A stretch of DNA of 64,000 bases from MED-G105 sp039025235 (GTDB lineage Bacteria; Pseudomonadota; Alphaproteobacteria; Caulobacterales; Parvularculaceae). The first letter of the stretch is position 1. Every line of letters begins with the position of its first letter. A program made the translations under genes and the position numbers. The notes under the pieces are model-generated. The model made no database searches. It was not told the origin of the DNA and saw only the letters and a program-made list of their open reading frames with translations. Below, one piece after another: positions 8,388-17,161 of this stretch. The DNA is taken from NCBI GenBank assembly GCA_039025235.1, contig JBCCOS010000003.1, positions 1 to 64,000 on the forward strand, given 5' to 3'.

Positions 8388-9284
8388 ATGCGAGCGGGTG
8401 AACCAATCAAAACGCCAGATCTACCGACAACACTTGAGCGACCGCCGCCATTTGGGACGTTTGCGCCAACATCGTTTCAGCAGTTTGTTCGAAAACAGGC
8501 TGGCAAATTACCGTTCAATTACTTTGGTCGACGTCTGGCGTCGTTGCTATTGGGGTTTGCAGGCGGAAGGCGCCCGCGCCCGTATGATGTAATCATCTTT
8601 CAGAATATACGTGCACGCCTTTATCCCTATGACAATATAAGTGAAAAACGTGTGTTTCTTACACCGCAGCATTGGGATAGTGATGAGCGGAAGATCTTGT
8701 CAGATGCGATTTCCAGTCATACAGCGTCTGCTTTTAATTTTCTCGACGTTGGCGCGAACGCGGGATTGTATTCATTATTTGCATACAGTGTTGCGAAACA
8801 GTCTGGTAAGTGCCTATCGGCGGTCTGTATTGAGCCGGCAGAAGAAATGCGTCGCAGACTGCTCGTGAATGTTTCGCTTGCAGGGGCCGAAGATAATATC
8901 AGTACCTTGGCCTTTGCCGCGACCGCCGAGAACGGAACATATCGCCTTGTCGAGGACCAAGAAAGCCGGGGAATGAGCCGTATCGAGAGAAGTGCTGATT
9001 CGCCTAGCAGCAACACCACGCGTATGGTTGAAGGGCGGACGCTCAAATCTCTTGCTGAAGAAGCCGACTTTGACAGGATCGATGCGTTAAAGATTGATAT
9101 AGAAGGTCATGAAAGTGAAGCCTTGAAGCCCTTTTTTGATGAGGTATCAAAGACCCTTTGGCCGACATTCGTGATCATCGAAGTATCTCATGATCATGAA
9201 GCGCGAAAGATCCTGACCGATTCAGGATACAGAATAATTTATAGCAATCCCAAGAATTCAATTTTCAAATTGAATAACCAATAG
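8388..9284 (+). CDS. FkbM family SAM-dependent methyltransferase
   Basis: 298 residues. The SAM-binding loop FLDVGANAGLYSLF (about residues 115-128) and the later acidic motif LKIDIEGHESEAL are typical of FkbM methyltransferases, which O-methylate sugars or polyketide-like products. An Arg/Lys-rich, possibly membrane-proximal N-terminus of about 70 residues precedes the domain. The gene is 5 nt after the glycosyltransferase, so the two likely form one unit modifying a surface glycan; this is inference from context. It converges on glmM with a gap of only 16 nt. Confidence 0.82.
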   Translation: MRAGEPIKTPDLPTTLERPPPFGTFAPTSFQQFVRKQAGKLPFNYFGRRLASLLLGFAGGRRPRPYDVIIFQNIRARLYPYDNISEKRVFLTPQHWDSDERKILSDAISSHTASAFNFLDVGANAGLYSLFAYSVAKQSGKCLSAVCIEPAEEMRRRLLVNVSLAGAEDNISTLAFAATAENGTYRLVEDQESRGMSRIERSADSPSSNTTRMVEGRTLKSLAEEADFDRIDALKIDIEGHESEALKPFFDEVSKTLWPTFVIIEVSHDHEARKILTDSGYRIIYSNPKNSIFKLNNQ

Positions 9285-9300
9285 GCTTGAGCGTTAAGGG

Positions 9301-10875
9301 TCAAATGACGGCCTTTATTGCACTGCAGATGTCATCAACGACGTCATTGACGGTGTTGGAATCTTTTCCTTCTGCCATGACACGAATAACCGGTTCTGTC
9401 CCTGATTTCCGGATAACAAGTCGGCCATCATTGCCCAGTCTTTTCTCGCCTTTATCAATAGCCGACTGGACGCTGCTCACCTTTAGGGGCGCCCCTTCTT
9501 TGTAGCGCACATTTTTTAAGATGTTTGGAAAGGGCGTGAAATTCTTGCAGGCGTCGGAGACTTTTGACTTTTCTTGCGTCACAACGGCTAAAACCTGCAG
9601 GGCAGAAACGAGACCGTCGCCAGTCGTTGCATTGTCCGCCAGAATTACGTGTCCGGATGGTTCGCCGCCGACATTCATCCCATGTTCGCGCATGGCTTCC
9701 ACGACATAGCGGTCGCCAACTTGAGTTCGCACGAGATTAAGGTCAATTGAGTTGAGGTATTTCTCAAGACCCATGTTCGACATGACGGTGGAGACAATAC
9801 CCCCGCCTTGGAGGCGGCCGCGCCCTTTCAGGTGTTTCGCAATGACAGCGAGAATCTGATCACCATCAACAATGTCACCCTTTTCATCGACAATAATGCA
9901 GCGATCAGCATCTCCATCGAGCGCTATGCCGATGTCCGCACGATACTCCAGAACTGCATCTCTGACATGTTGCGTCGCCGTTGAGCCGCAATCCCGATTA
10001 ATATTAAAGCCATCGGGGGTAATGCCAATTGTTTTTACTTCAGCGCCAAGTTCCCAAAGAACCGTAGGGGCTACTTTGTAGGCTGCGCCATTGGCGCAAT
10101 CGATGACAATACGCAGTCCTTCAAGTGAAAGTTGGCGTGAAAAAGCGCCTTTGGCGAACTCGATATATCGTGCGCCGGCATCTTCAATACGCTTCACGCG
10201 CCCGAGCGAATCGGCCTTTGCAAGGGCTGTATCAACGGGCTCTGTCATGAGCCTTTCGATCTCAGCTTCAGCGGCATCCGAAAGCTTGTAGCCGTCAGGT
10301 CCGAAAAGCTTAACACCGTTGTCATGGTACTGATTGTGTGACGCCGATATCATAACACCCAAGTCGGCACGCATTGAACGGGTCAGCATCGCCATGGCAG
10401 GCGTTGGAAGGGGCCCCAAGAGGAAGACATCCATACCGGACGCGGCGAACCCAGCGGTCAATGCGGGCTCAATCATATAGCCTGATAACCGTGTGTCCTT
10501 GCCGATCACAACGCGATGGCGGTGATTTCCGTTACGGAAAGCGCGCCCTGCGGCAACACCGAGCTTCAGGATATTTTCTGGCGTCAGTGAACCGGCATTG
10601 GCAAGACCGCGCACGCCATCAGTGCCGAACATATTCCGTTCTATTTTCGAGGAAGATATATCATGTTGGGGCTCGTTGTGCGTCGTTAACGCCTTCGCCA
10701 TTTGTTTGTCGTCCACAGCATCGCCGTTATTCGGCTTTGTCACCCCGTTTGGGGCTGTATCACCAACAGAATTGGCCATGCCTGGGGTGCCTGTTTTTGC
10801 ACTAGGGGTGCCTGTGTTTGCACTAGGGGTGCCTGTGTTTGCACCGGGGGAGTTTGCGAGCCCGTCACCGCGCAT
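9301..10875 (-). CDS. glmM: Phosphoglucosamine mutase with repeat-bearing N-terminal extension
   Basis: Interconverts glucosamine-6-phosphate and glucosamine-1-phosphate for peptidoglycan and LPS precursors. All signatures are present: active-site serine loop ISASHNQYHDNG, metal loop DGDADRC, sugar loop GGEPSGH and phosphate loop RKSGTEPVIR. The family normally starts at MFGTDGVRG, which is residue 82 here (ATG at 10630-10632). The 81-residue extension contains a sevenfold-residue repeat (A-N-T-G-T-P-S type) encoded by three 21-bp repeats. The upstream ATG at 10875 has an AGAAGG site 9 nt away, whereas the inner ATG has no good site, so the extension may really be translated. A shorter protein from 10632 remains possible. 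Confidence 0.93.
   Translation of the reverse strand: MRGDGLANSPGANTGTPSANTGTPSAKTGTPGMANSVGDTAPNGVTKPNNGDAVDDKQMAKALTTHNEPQHDISSSKIERNMFGTDGVRGLANAGSLTPENILKLGVAAGRAFRNGNHRHRVVIGKDTRLSGYMIEPALTAGFAASGMDVFLLGPLPTPAMAMLTRSMRADLGVMISASHNQYHDNGVKLFGPDGYKLSDAAEAEIERLMTEPVDTALAKADSLGRVKRIEDAGARYIEFAKGAFSRQLSLEGLRIVIDCANGAAYKVAPTVLWELGAEVKTIGITPDGFNINRDCGSTATQHVRDAVLEYRADIGIALDGDADRCIIVDEKGDIVDGDQILAVIAKHLKGRGRLQGGGIVSTVMSNMGLEKYLNSIDLNLVRTQVGDRYVVEAMREHGMNVGGEPSGHVILADNATTGDGLVSALQVLAVVTQEKSKVSDACKNFTPFPNILKNVRYKEGAPLKVSSVQSAIDKGEKRLGNDGRLVIRKSGTEPVIRVMAEGKDSNTVNDVVDDICSAIKAVI
10784..10846. repeat. Three 21-bp tandem repeats inside glmM
   Basis: Three in-frame copies at 10784-10804, 10805-10825 and 10826-10846, all containing GGGGTGCCTG followed by TTTGCAC; copy 1 differs by one base (T for G) and copy 3 at its last bases. 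On the minus strand they encode the TGTPSAN-type heptapeptide repeat of the GlmM extension. Period 21 keeps the frame, so copy-number change would alter only extension length. Confidence 0.92.
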
Positions 10876-11065
10876 AAAATATTACCTTCTGTAACAATAA
10901 CCCGTCCAAAATGCAGGCTTAGAGCGTCTAACACCTGGGCCCCTTGGGCAACCCTTAAGCTGATATAAGCAATAAGCCCAGCGTTGGACCCTTTCGCTCG
11001 ATTTTGTAAATTTAATTAGATAGTAACGCGTAAACATAGATTGAGCAGCTACTTAGCGAAAATTA

Positions 11066-12127
11066 ATGCGAATTCTGGACGGTTTTTCTGCGGCTTCGAT
11101 TTCTGAGGCTGCGACATCTCTAAGCGACGGTGCGCTTGTCGGGATACCGACGGAGACGGTCTACGGTCTCGCGGCAGACGCTTCTAATGATGCAGCAGTG
11201 GCAAAAGTCTTCGATGTGAAGGGTCGCCCTCGTTTTAACCCCCTAATCATTCATGTGCGATCGATTGAGCATGCCCGTCAATATGTCGGGTTTTCACCCC
11301 TAGCGCAGGCACTCGCCTCTGAATTTTGGCCAGGGCCTTTAACGCTTATACTTGACCGTAAAAAAGACGCGGCCATTTCGAATCTCGCTAGTGCGGGTCT
11401 TAATACATTAGCCGTTCGTGTTTCGAGTCATCCTGTGATGCAGAGCTTGATGAACGCATTTGAAGGGCCGGTTGCAGCGCCAAGTGCTAATCCTTCCGGA
11501 AGCATAAGCCCAACGCGTGCAGAGCATGTTCGAGATGGGCTCGGGGCGCATATTGGGCTAATCCTGGATGGCGGTCCCTGCCTTGTTGGCCTTGAATCGA
11601 CAATCGTCTCTATTACAAACGACAGTGTACAAATATTAAGGCCTGGCGGGATTTCAGCCGCTGCCATCGCTGAGGTTATTGGGGTTGATGAGACGTCATT
11701 TGAAAAAAGTGCCAGTTCTGTAGCGTCTGCTCCTGTGAAGTTTGCTGCCGCGCCGTCACCTTCGGCTAACGTTATTGCGCCGGGAATGCTCAAGAGCCAC
11801 TATGCACCGACTGCACCCCTCAGAATAAACATCAGTGATCCGGAATCAGACGAAGTATACCTTTCTTTTGGCGGGTGCCCGACAAACCATTCTAATACGC
11901 TTTCTCTCAGTGATGAGGGTAGCGATAAAGAGGCCGCCGCCAATTTGTTCGTCTGTTTGAGATTGGCAGATACCCTATGTCTTGAGCGAAAGCTTTGTGG
12001 TATTGCGGTTGCACCGATACCCATGCAGGGGCTTGGTGAAGCGATAAATGATCGTTTGCAGCGCGCTGCCGCGCCGCGCGGTTTTGACCCCATTGATGCA
12101 CGTTTGAATGATAACCAGGTCAAGTAA
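11066..12127 (+). CDS. tsaC: L-threonylcarbamoyladenylate synthase (Sua5 type)
   Basis: 353-residue YrdC/Sua5 protein that makes threonylcarbamoyl-AMP from threonine, bicarbonate and ATP for the t6A modification of tRNA. The YrdC domain (residues 10-200) shows TETVYGLAADA, KGRPRFNPL and APSANPSGSISPT; a C-terminal Sua5 domain follows with the linker SHYAPTAPL, distinguishing the long Sua5 form from short TsaC. The stop codon is 3 nt before the FAD dehydrogenase start, so the two are probably co-transcribed as in other alphaproteobacteria. Confidence 0.92.
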   Translation: MRILDGFSAASISEAATSLSDGALVGIPTETVYGLAADASNDAAVAKVFDVKGRPRFNPLIIHVRSIEHARQYVGFSPLAQALASEFWPGPLTLILDRKKDAAISNLASAGLNTLAVRVSSHPVMQSLMNAFEGPVAAPSANPSGSISPTRAEHVRDGLGAHIGLILDGGPCLVGLESTIVSITNDSVQILRPGGISAAAIAEVIGVDETSFEKSASSVASAPVKFAAAPSPSANVIAPGMLKSHYAPTAPLRINISDPESDEVYLSFGGCPTNHSNTLSLSDEGSDKEAAANLFVCLRLADTLCLERKLCGIAVAPIPMQGLGEAINDRLQRAAAPRGFDPIDARLNDNQVK

Positions 12128-12130
12128 GTA

Positions 12131-13555
12131 ATGACGATTGATAACCCATCAGCTCTTGAGACGGATCTCGCAGCATTGGTTGGCAATAAAGGTGTTATTC
12201 CGATTGCTGAGGCTCAGCCAATGCTTGAAGAATGGCGAGGAAGGTGGCACGGCGCCCCGGTTGCAATTGTTGCTCCATCAACAACTGAAGAGGTATCGGC
12301 CGTTCTGAAATCCTGCGCCGACAAGCGTCTAGCTGTCACGCCGCAAGGGGGAAATACTGGCCTTGTCGGGGGACAGATGCCAACCAATGGTGAAGTTCTT
12401 CTATCCCTCAAAAGAATGAACAAGATCCGATCTGTTTCGCCTTTAGATAATGCTATGGTTGTTGAGGCGGGCGTAACACTCGCTGCAGCCCAAGAAGCTG
12501 CTGAGGGGCACGATCGATTATTTCCTCTGTCCATCGGATCGGAAGGAACGTGTCAAATCGGCGGTATTATCTCCACGAACGCTGGCGGCGTGAATGTGCT
12601 GCGATATGGGAATACGCGCGACCTCGTACTAGGAATCGAGGCGGTTTTACCCAATGGAGAAATCTGGAATGGTCTTTCTACGCTGCGCAAAGACAATACC
12701 GGTTATGACTTAAAACAGTTATTTATTGGCGCTGAGGGTACGCTTGGCATTGTCACGGCGGCTACATTGAAACTTTTTCCGCAGCCGCAAGAAAAGGTCA
12801 CGTTTTTTGCCGGTCTCAAAGACGCGGCGGCCGCCGTTCGCTTATTGGCGAAAGCTGACACCGCCAGTGGCGGCGCTGTCACCAGTTTTGAATTTATCGA
12901 CGGCCCAGCGTTTGCGCTTGTTGTGAAGAATATTCCGCAAACGCGAGATCCTTTATCCGAGACCTATCCAACCTATGTGCTTGGTGAGTTTTCATCGGGT
13001 CGCAAAGGGTTATTAGAGCCTGTCGTGGAGGCCTTTCTTGCAGAGGCCATTGAGTCTGGTGATGTTCAAGATGCCGTGATCGCCGTGAATGAAACCCAGG
13101 CGAATGCTTTATGGCGTATGCGTCATGCCTTATCCGAGGCCATGAAACCGGAAGGGCCGTGCCTGAAACATGACGTTTCAGCGCCGATTACGTGTCTGCC
13201 AGACTTTCTGCGTGATGCCGGTGCAGCCGTTTCAACCCATTGTGCCGGCGCGCGCGTGATAGCCTTTGGGCATCTTGGTGATGGCAATGTGCATTATGAT
13301 ATCCTATGCCCAGAAAACGTAAAGAACGAAGATCCTGACGGTATTTTTGATACGTCGGTGCGCCAAAAGATCGAAGCTGCCGTATATGATGTGATCGATA
13401 GATATGATGGTTCTATTTCCGCTGAGCACGGGGTCGGTCTTGCGCGGCGGGATGAGGTCGCCAAAAGAAAAGATCCTGTGGCCCTAAGTATGATGCGAAA
13501 TATCAAAAGCGTTCTTGACCCTGATGGGCGCATGAACCCTGGTAAGATGCTCTAA
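12131..13555 (+). CDS. FAD-binding oxidoreductase (GlcD / D-2-hydroxyacid dehydrogenase family)
   Basis: 474-residue flavoprotein of the VAO/PCMH fold. The FAD diphosphate loop TPQGGNTGLVGG (residues about 71-82), GSEGTCQIGGIISTNAGG and the C-terminal FGHLGDGNVHYD and SAEHGVGLARRD segments are characteristic of D-2-hydroxyglutarate, D-lactate and glycolate dehydrogenases. The His residues in GHLGDGNVH are typical metal/substrate ligands. Specific substrate cannot be told from sequence. It begins 3 nt after the Sua5 gene. Confidence 0.88.
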   Translation: MTIDNPSALETDLAALVGNKGVIPIAEAQPMLEEWRGRWHGAPVAIVAPSTTEEVSAVLKSCADKRLAVTPQGGNTGLVGGQMPTNGEVLLSLKRMNKIRSVSPLDNAMVVEAGVTLAAAQEAAEGHDRLFPLSIGSEGTCQIGGIISTNAGGVNVLRYGNTRDLVLGIEAVLPNGEIWNGLSTLRKDNTGYDLKQLFIGAEGTLGIVTAATLKLFPQPQEKVTFFAGLKDAAAAVRLLAKADTASGGAVTSFEFIDGPAFALVVKNIPQTRDPLSETYPTYVLGEFSSGRKGLLEPVVEAFLAEAIESGDVQDAVIAVNETQANALWRMRHALSEAMKPEGPCLKHDVSAPITCLPDFLRDAGAAVSTHCAGARVIAFGHLGDGNVHYDILCPENVKNEDPDGIFDTSVRQKIEAAVYDVIDRYDGSISAEHGVGLARRDEVAKRKDPVALSMMRNIKSVLDPDGRMNPGKML

Positions 13556-13593
13556 CAACCAAAGACCCTTGGTGTGGAATTTAACAAAGTACG

Positions 13594-14463
13594 ATGATTA
13601 TTCTTCTCTCGCCTGCAAAAAACTTAAATTTTGATCCCGCGACGGACGCGCCAAAGGCCACAAAACCAACGCTTTTGGCGCACACGACGGCGTTGGCGGA
13701 AACGACACAAAAGTTATCTCGTGGAAAAATTAAGTCTCTTATGGGGATTTCGGATAAACTTGCTGAACTGAATTATGAACGGTTTCAGTCTTTCAAGACG
13801 CAAGGGGCCATTCCCCATGCGAAGCAGGCTGCTCTGGCTTTTAATGGCGATGTCTATCTTGGTCTTGATGCCAAATCCTTGAGTGTGGATGATTTAAAAT
13901 TCGCGCAAAAACACTTGCGGATATTATCCGGTCTTTACGGCCTGTTACGCCCCTTAGATGCGATTCAGCCCTATCGTCTTGAAATGGGGTCTCGCCTCAA
14001 AAATGACCGCGGCGCGACGCTTTATGACTTCTGGGGTGCGCTAATTGCCCAGGAAATAAAGAAGGCGAATAAAGCGCACAAAGACGATACAATTATCAAC
14101 CTGGCGTCGAAGGAGTATTTCAACGCCGTGAAAGTTGATGTTTTAGACGCCCCTGTTGTTACGCCAATTTTCAAAGAGGAAAAAGATGGTGGGCTTCGAC
14201 AGCTACAGTTTTATGCCAAGAAAGCAAGGGGTCTGATGGCGCGGTGGGCAATAGAGAATCGTATTGAACAGACCGCCGATCTCAAGGATTTTGATGTTGA
14301 GGGATATTCGTTCCGAAAAGAGGGGTCATCGGACAATGAATGGTTGTTTACACGCCCACAACCGACGGCCAAGTCGTCTACCGCATCAACGTCTCAAACA
14401 AAGCGCGCGGTTAAAGCGAATGTTGGCCAGTCGAAGCGTAAGTCGTCAAGACGTGTTGCCTAG
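13594..14463 (+). CDS. yaaA: Peroxide stress protein YaaA
   Basis: 289-residue DUF328/UPF0246 protein. The N-terminus MIILLSPAKNLNFD and the internal GLYGLLRPLD and NLASKEYF motifs define the family, which lowers intracellular free iron and protects DNA during hydrogen peroxide stress. The conserved domain ends near residue 255; the remaining tail is Ser/Lys/Arg-rich and likely disordered or nucleic-acid binding. The TAG stop at 14461-14463 is also the first triplet of a repeat element (14461-14500). Confidence 0.9.
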   Translation: MIILLSPAKNLNFDPATDAPKATKPTLLAHTTALAETTQKLSRGKIKSLMGISDKLAELNYERFQSFKTQGAIPHAKQAALAFNGDVYLGLDAKSLSVDDLKFAQKHLRILSGLYGLLRPLDAIQPYRLEMGSRLKNDRGATLYDFWGALIAQEIKKANKAHKDDTIINLASKEYFNAVKVDVLDAPVVTPIFKEEKDGGLRQLQFYAKKARGLMARWAIENRIEQTADLKDFDVEGYSFRKEGSSDNEWLFTRPQPTAKSSTASTSQTKRAVKANVGQSKRKSSRRVA

Positions 14464-14500
14464 CGCCGCTCCGTTTCAAATGGGATCGCTCAGCGTCTAG
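14461..14500. repeat. Mosaic repeat fragment at yaaA stop
   Basis: TAGCGCCGCTCCGTTTCAAA and the following GGGATCG match the hairpin-2 half of the intergenic mosaic element (compare 39450-39487 in reverse and 55470-55501). It begins with the yaaA stop codon. Confidence 0.65.
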
Positions 14501-14541
14501 AGGTTAGGTATTTTGCGTATTACCTGCGTCGTTTGCCAATA

Positions 14542-14577
14542 GCTAATTAAGTAGCTTACTAAGTAGCCGATTAAGTA
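14542..14577. repeat. Three 12-bp tandem repeats
   Basis: GCTAATTAAGTA (14542-14553), GCTTACTAAGTA (14554-14565) and GCCGATTAAGTA (14566-14577) lie in the yaaA to NifU-like gap. The copies share GC...TAAGTA and diverge in the middle. Confidence 0.75.
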
Positions 14578-14671
14578 ACCATTTGAGCTATAATTGCTTT
14601 AGGGCGAAGGTGACGTTCAGAGCCAATGGGCCTGTTATGGTTTTAATTTTCAGCGCTAAATCTGTATAGAA

Positions 14672-15112
14672 ATGTTAAGTAGCCTCTATAGTGATAAATT
14701 ACTTCAGGCGGCAGCTTCGATGCCAGAAAGTCGAAAACTTGCCGCGCCGACGGCAACTGCCCGCCGAGAGAGCAGGGTGTGCGGATCGTCATTATCCCTT
14801 GAGTTAGAGGTTGATGGTGAGCGTATCGCAGACATTGCGATCGATGCTAAAGCATGCGCCCTCGGGCAAGCCGCTGCTGCGTTAACCGCGCGCAATATAA
14901 TTGGCGCCGATATTCAAGAGATCTATGCGTTGCGTGATGACATGCAGGCTATGCTGAAAAATGATGGGCCGCCACCAGCCGGTGAGCGGTGGAAAGATCT
15001 CGCGGTACTTCAGTCCATAAAAGAGTATCCAGCCCGCCATACCTCGACGCTGCTTATTTTTAATGCTCTATGTGATGCCCTTGACGCCATAGGTGTGCGC
15101 CGCGAAATCTGA
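14672..15112 (+). CDS. NifU/IscU-like iron-sulfur scaffold protein
   Basis: 146-residue protein of the IscU/NifU_N scaffold fold. The three family cysteines can be aligned: RVCGSS (about residue 37), AKACALGQAAAA (about 62, with the helix start typical of the fold) and the C-terminal NALCDAL. In alphaproteobacteria this short form lies outside the suf operon and probably helps assemble or carry Fe-S clusters. The His/Lys-Cys spacing near the third Cys differs from classical IscU, so a specialised role is possible. The ATG follows the tandem-repeat gap; no strong ribosome-binding site is visible. Confidence 0.78.
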   Translation: MLSSLYSDKLLQAAASMPESRKLAAPTATARRESRVCGSSLSLELEVDGERIADIAIDAKACALGQAAAALTARNIIGADIQEIYALRDDMQAMLKNDGPPPAGERWKDLAVLQSIKEYPARHTSTLLIFNALCDALDAIGVRREI

Positions 15113-15178
15113 ATCCCCAGATTTTTGAATATGCCCACCGTTTGATGACCCTATGCTCGGTGGGTGTTGTTGGTTGCC

Positions 15179-15273
15179 AGAGCATGCAATGGCGTAGATG
15201 CACCGAAACGTAAAAGCATCAAAACAAAGACACAAAGCCATGCCGCGATTTCATTTGGAACGGAACGGCTCTA
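15179..15273. repeat. Mosaic intergenic repeat (degenerate copy)
   Basis: Contains AGAGCATGC, AAAAGCATCAAAACAAAGAC and a terminal segment TTTGGAACGGAACGGCTCTA, the same order of blocks (hairpin 1, linker AAAACAAAGAC, hairpin 2) as the copies at 24747 and 36952. Confidence 0.6.
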
Positions 15274-15603
15274 TGCAAAAAAGCATATCGGCAGTTTTGT
15301 AATTGTGTGAACAAAATCAGCGATATGGGATATTTATCTTTTCAATGAGATATTTTTTGTCCCGTCTATCCTGTACTTTCGAGCCCAAAACCACTATTTT
15401 TAGACATAAGGTGGTACCTTTCCGGTATCTCTATAACCCTAAGCTACTGCGGGTTGGGATGACTTACTCCTTGCGCAACCTTGAAGCATTGTTTCTGGGT
15501 TGATTGCTGGATATACAAATCTTTACACAAATAATCTTATTACTGAGATAACACTAGCGTGATGAGCGTTATAAGCGCTTGATATTTTTTCAAAGCATGG
15601 CAA

Positions 15604-15695
15604 CCTATTGGAGAGCAAGAACCGCCTACATTCTCCCCCATAGGTGACTTGCATGGGCCGTTTGTTTCTCTCTCCCCCTGAATGACAAACGGCCC
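15604..15695 (+). ncRNA. Candidate small RNA: two hairpins with C-rich loops
   Basis: Hairpin 1: CCTAT and GGAGA at 15604-15614 pair with TCTCC and ATAGG at 15631-15644. Hairpin 2: GGGCCGTTTGT (15655-15665) pairs perfectly over 11 bp with ACAAACGGCCC (15685-15695). Both unpaired parts are rich in CUCCCCC, which could pair with ribosome-binding sites, as in several alphaproteobacterial sRNAs. Strand is a guess; no U tract follows hairpin 2 directly, and no promoter is certain. Confidence 0.3.
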
Positions 15696-15789
15696 GCTCC
15701 TATACCCTAGTTCCAATTGAAGTGGCGACGATTTTATGCGCTTTTCTTTTTTGGGGGGGCGAGGGAAAATCTGTATGCTAATTGCTCAA

Positions 15790-16725
15790 TCAGTCGGAGC
15801 GCCCGGAGATCGCTGATGAATCAAGGGTCGCTGTGGCTTCTTCCATGAGCCAGTTGTAGAAAGCTTTGACGGCCTTTACGCGATCTTTGGCGCGTGGACG
15901 GACGAAATAATAAGCGAACGACGAGGGAGTCGTTACGTCGAAAGGAATGACAAGGCGTGCGGCTTCAAGGTCGGCTAAAGCAAGGGCGGATTTGGCAAGG
16001 GCAACACCTTTGCCAGCAACGGCTGCCTCGATAACGAGGCTTGATTGATTGAATTTCAGTCCGCGGGTTCCGTCGACACCGGTCACGCCGGCGGCCTTAA
16101 GCCACATGGGCCATGTGGGGGCGCTTTCATCCTTATCCGGACTGCCATCATGTATGAGTGGATGATGCTTTAAGTCGTCGGGTGTACGAAGGGGATGGTC
16201 GCCCGTCAGAAGTCTTGGGCTACAAACTGGAAGGATTGTTTCGGCCATGAGAAGGTCCTCGGCAAGGCCTTCGTATCCGCCCGGACCGTATCGAATAGCC
16301 AGGTCAACGTCGTTCGCGGCAAAGTCCACAAGCTCCATATCTGCAGAAACCCATATCTCTATGTCCGGATGACGATGATGAAATCTGTCGAGCCGCGGCA
16401 CGAGCCATTTCGATGCGATAGATGGGGCGACTGAAACGTTAAGGCGGTGGGCATCGCCGGGCGCGGCGAGGATTTGTGATGCCTCATCAAGTCGATCAAA
16501 CGCGTCCCGCAGCACGGGCAGAGCGGCCTGTGCCGAATCCGTCAAGAGCAGGGCGCGTTTGGTTCGCCGAAAAACTTTTGCGCCGATGAAATCTTCTAAC
16601 GTTTTAATCTGCTGACTTACGGCCCCGGGTGTCACACGCAACTCGTCAGCCGCTTTAGTAAAACTTAAGTGCCGAGCGGCCGCCTCAAACACTCTAAGGG
16701 CATTGAGTGGCGGTAAAGACTTCAT
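15790..16725 (-). CDS. LysR-family transcriptional regulator (GcvA-like)
   Basis: 311 residues. The N-terminal winged helix reads LPPLNALRVFEAAARHLSF, then TKAADELRVTPGAVSQQIK, the pattern of the GcvA subgroup; the substrate-binding domain occupies residues about 90-300 (LNVSVAPSIASKWLVPRL start). It is transcribed divergently from the siroheme/sulfur-assimilation cluster over a 436-bp region with an inverted repeat, so it may control those genes, although GcvA-like proteins regulate many processes and no specific ligand can be inferred. Confidence 0.9.
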   Translation of the reverse strand: MKSLPPLNALRVFEAAARHLSFTKAADELRVTPGAVSQQIKTLEDFIGAKVFRRTKRALLLTDSAQAALPVLRDAFDRLDEASQILAAPGDAHRLNVSVAPSIASKWLVPRLDRFHHRHPDIEIWVSADMELVDFAANDVDLAIRYGPGGYEGLAEDLLMAETILPVCSPRLLTGDHPLRTPDDLKHHPLIHDGSPDKDESAPTWPMWLKAAGVTGVDGTRGLKFNQSSLVIEAAVAGKGVALAKSALALADLEAARLVIPFDVTTPSSFAYYFVRPRAKDRVKAVKAFYNWLMEEATATLDSSAISGRSD

Positions 16726-17161
16726 AAACGTCTGATAGAGCGTTAGCGTTATGCTAGAGTTAATGTGTAGATATTCTAATCTAGCAACATGTTCTAAATC
16801 GTTGCATTGTTGGAAATCAATTAGTTTTTCGATTTCTCTTGTGAAAAATAGCCGTCCCGATCCAGTGTGCCCTTAATCGTAACATAGGAATAGAAAAACT
16901 AATTTACTGGAGAGTATTACTCGTTTCTTTTCTGTGAGTTTAGACCATACTTTCATTGGCACAGAAGGATATCAGTGACGCAAACCGGGACATTGACATT
17001 AGATTTTCTAAAATTTGATAATGGTTCTCACATCTTGATCTTGTGGCTTGTTGAGCGGCCTGTTGGTCGGCCCTTTGGCGGCAAGGGTACCAGAGAATTT
17101 ATTTAGAGGGTGGCGTTTTCCTGCAAGGGATGTGGTCAGAGAACGCTCTGAGGCGATAAAT
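16726..17161. promoter_or_regulatory. Divergent regulatory region, LysR / sulfur cluster
   Basis: 436 bp, A/T-rich. It contains a perfect 12-bp inverted repeat (AATTAGTTTTTC at 16819-16830 and GAAAAACTAATT at 16893-16904) and a good sigma-70-type promoter toward cysG (16993-17022). The region next to the LysR start holds TAGCGTTATGCTA, a possible LysR-type dyad. An open frame extends the cysG frame back to a TTG at 17048 but lacks a ribosome-binding site. Confidence 0.55.
16993..17022 (+). promoter_or_regulatory. Sigma-70-type promoter for the cys cluster
   Basis: TTGACA at 16993-16998 and GATAAT at 17017-17022, spaced by 18 bp. Transcription would start near 17029, leaving a leader of about 130 nt before the cysG ATG at 17162. 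The spacer includes the near-palindrome ATTTTCTAAAAT, a possible operator. Confidence 0.6.

Larger units (their letters stand above)
15113..15789. other. Long gap between NifU-like gene and LysR gene
   Basis: 677 bp without a convincing protein gene. It holds a weak hairpin CCCACCG...CGGTGGG (15134-15164), a degenerate mosaic repeat (15179-15273) and a pair of strong hairpins with C-rich loops (15604-15695) that may belong to a small RNA. A 66-codon open frame at 15303 has no recognisable features. Confidence 0.5.

Noticed and set aside
15303..15503. 66-codon + strand frame in the long gap
   Set aside because: No ribosome-binding site, no family, region otherwise holds repeats and hairpins.
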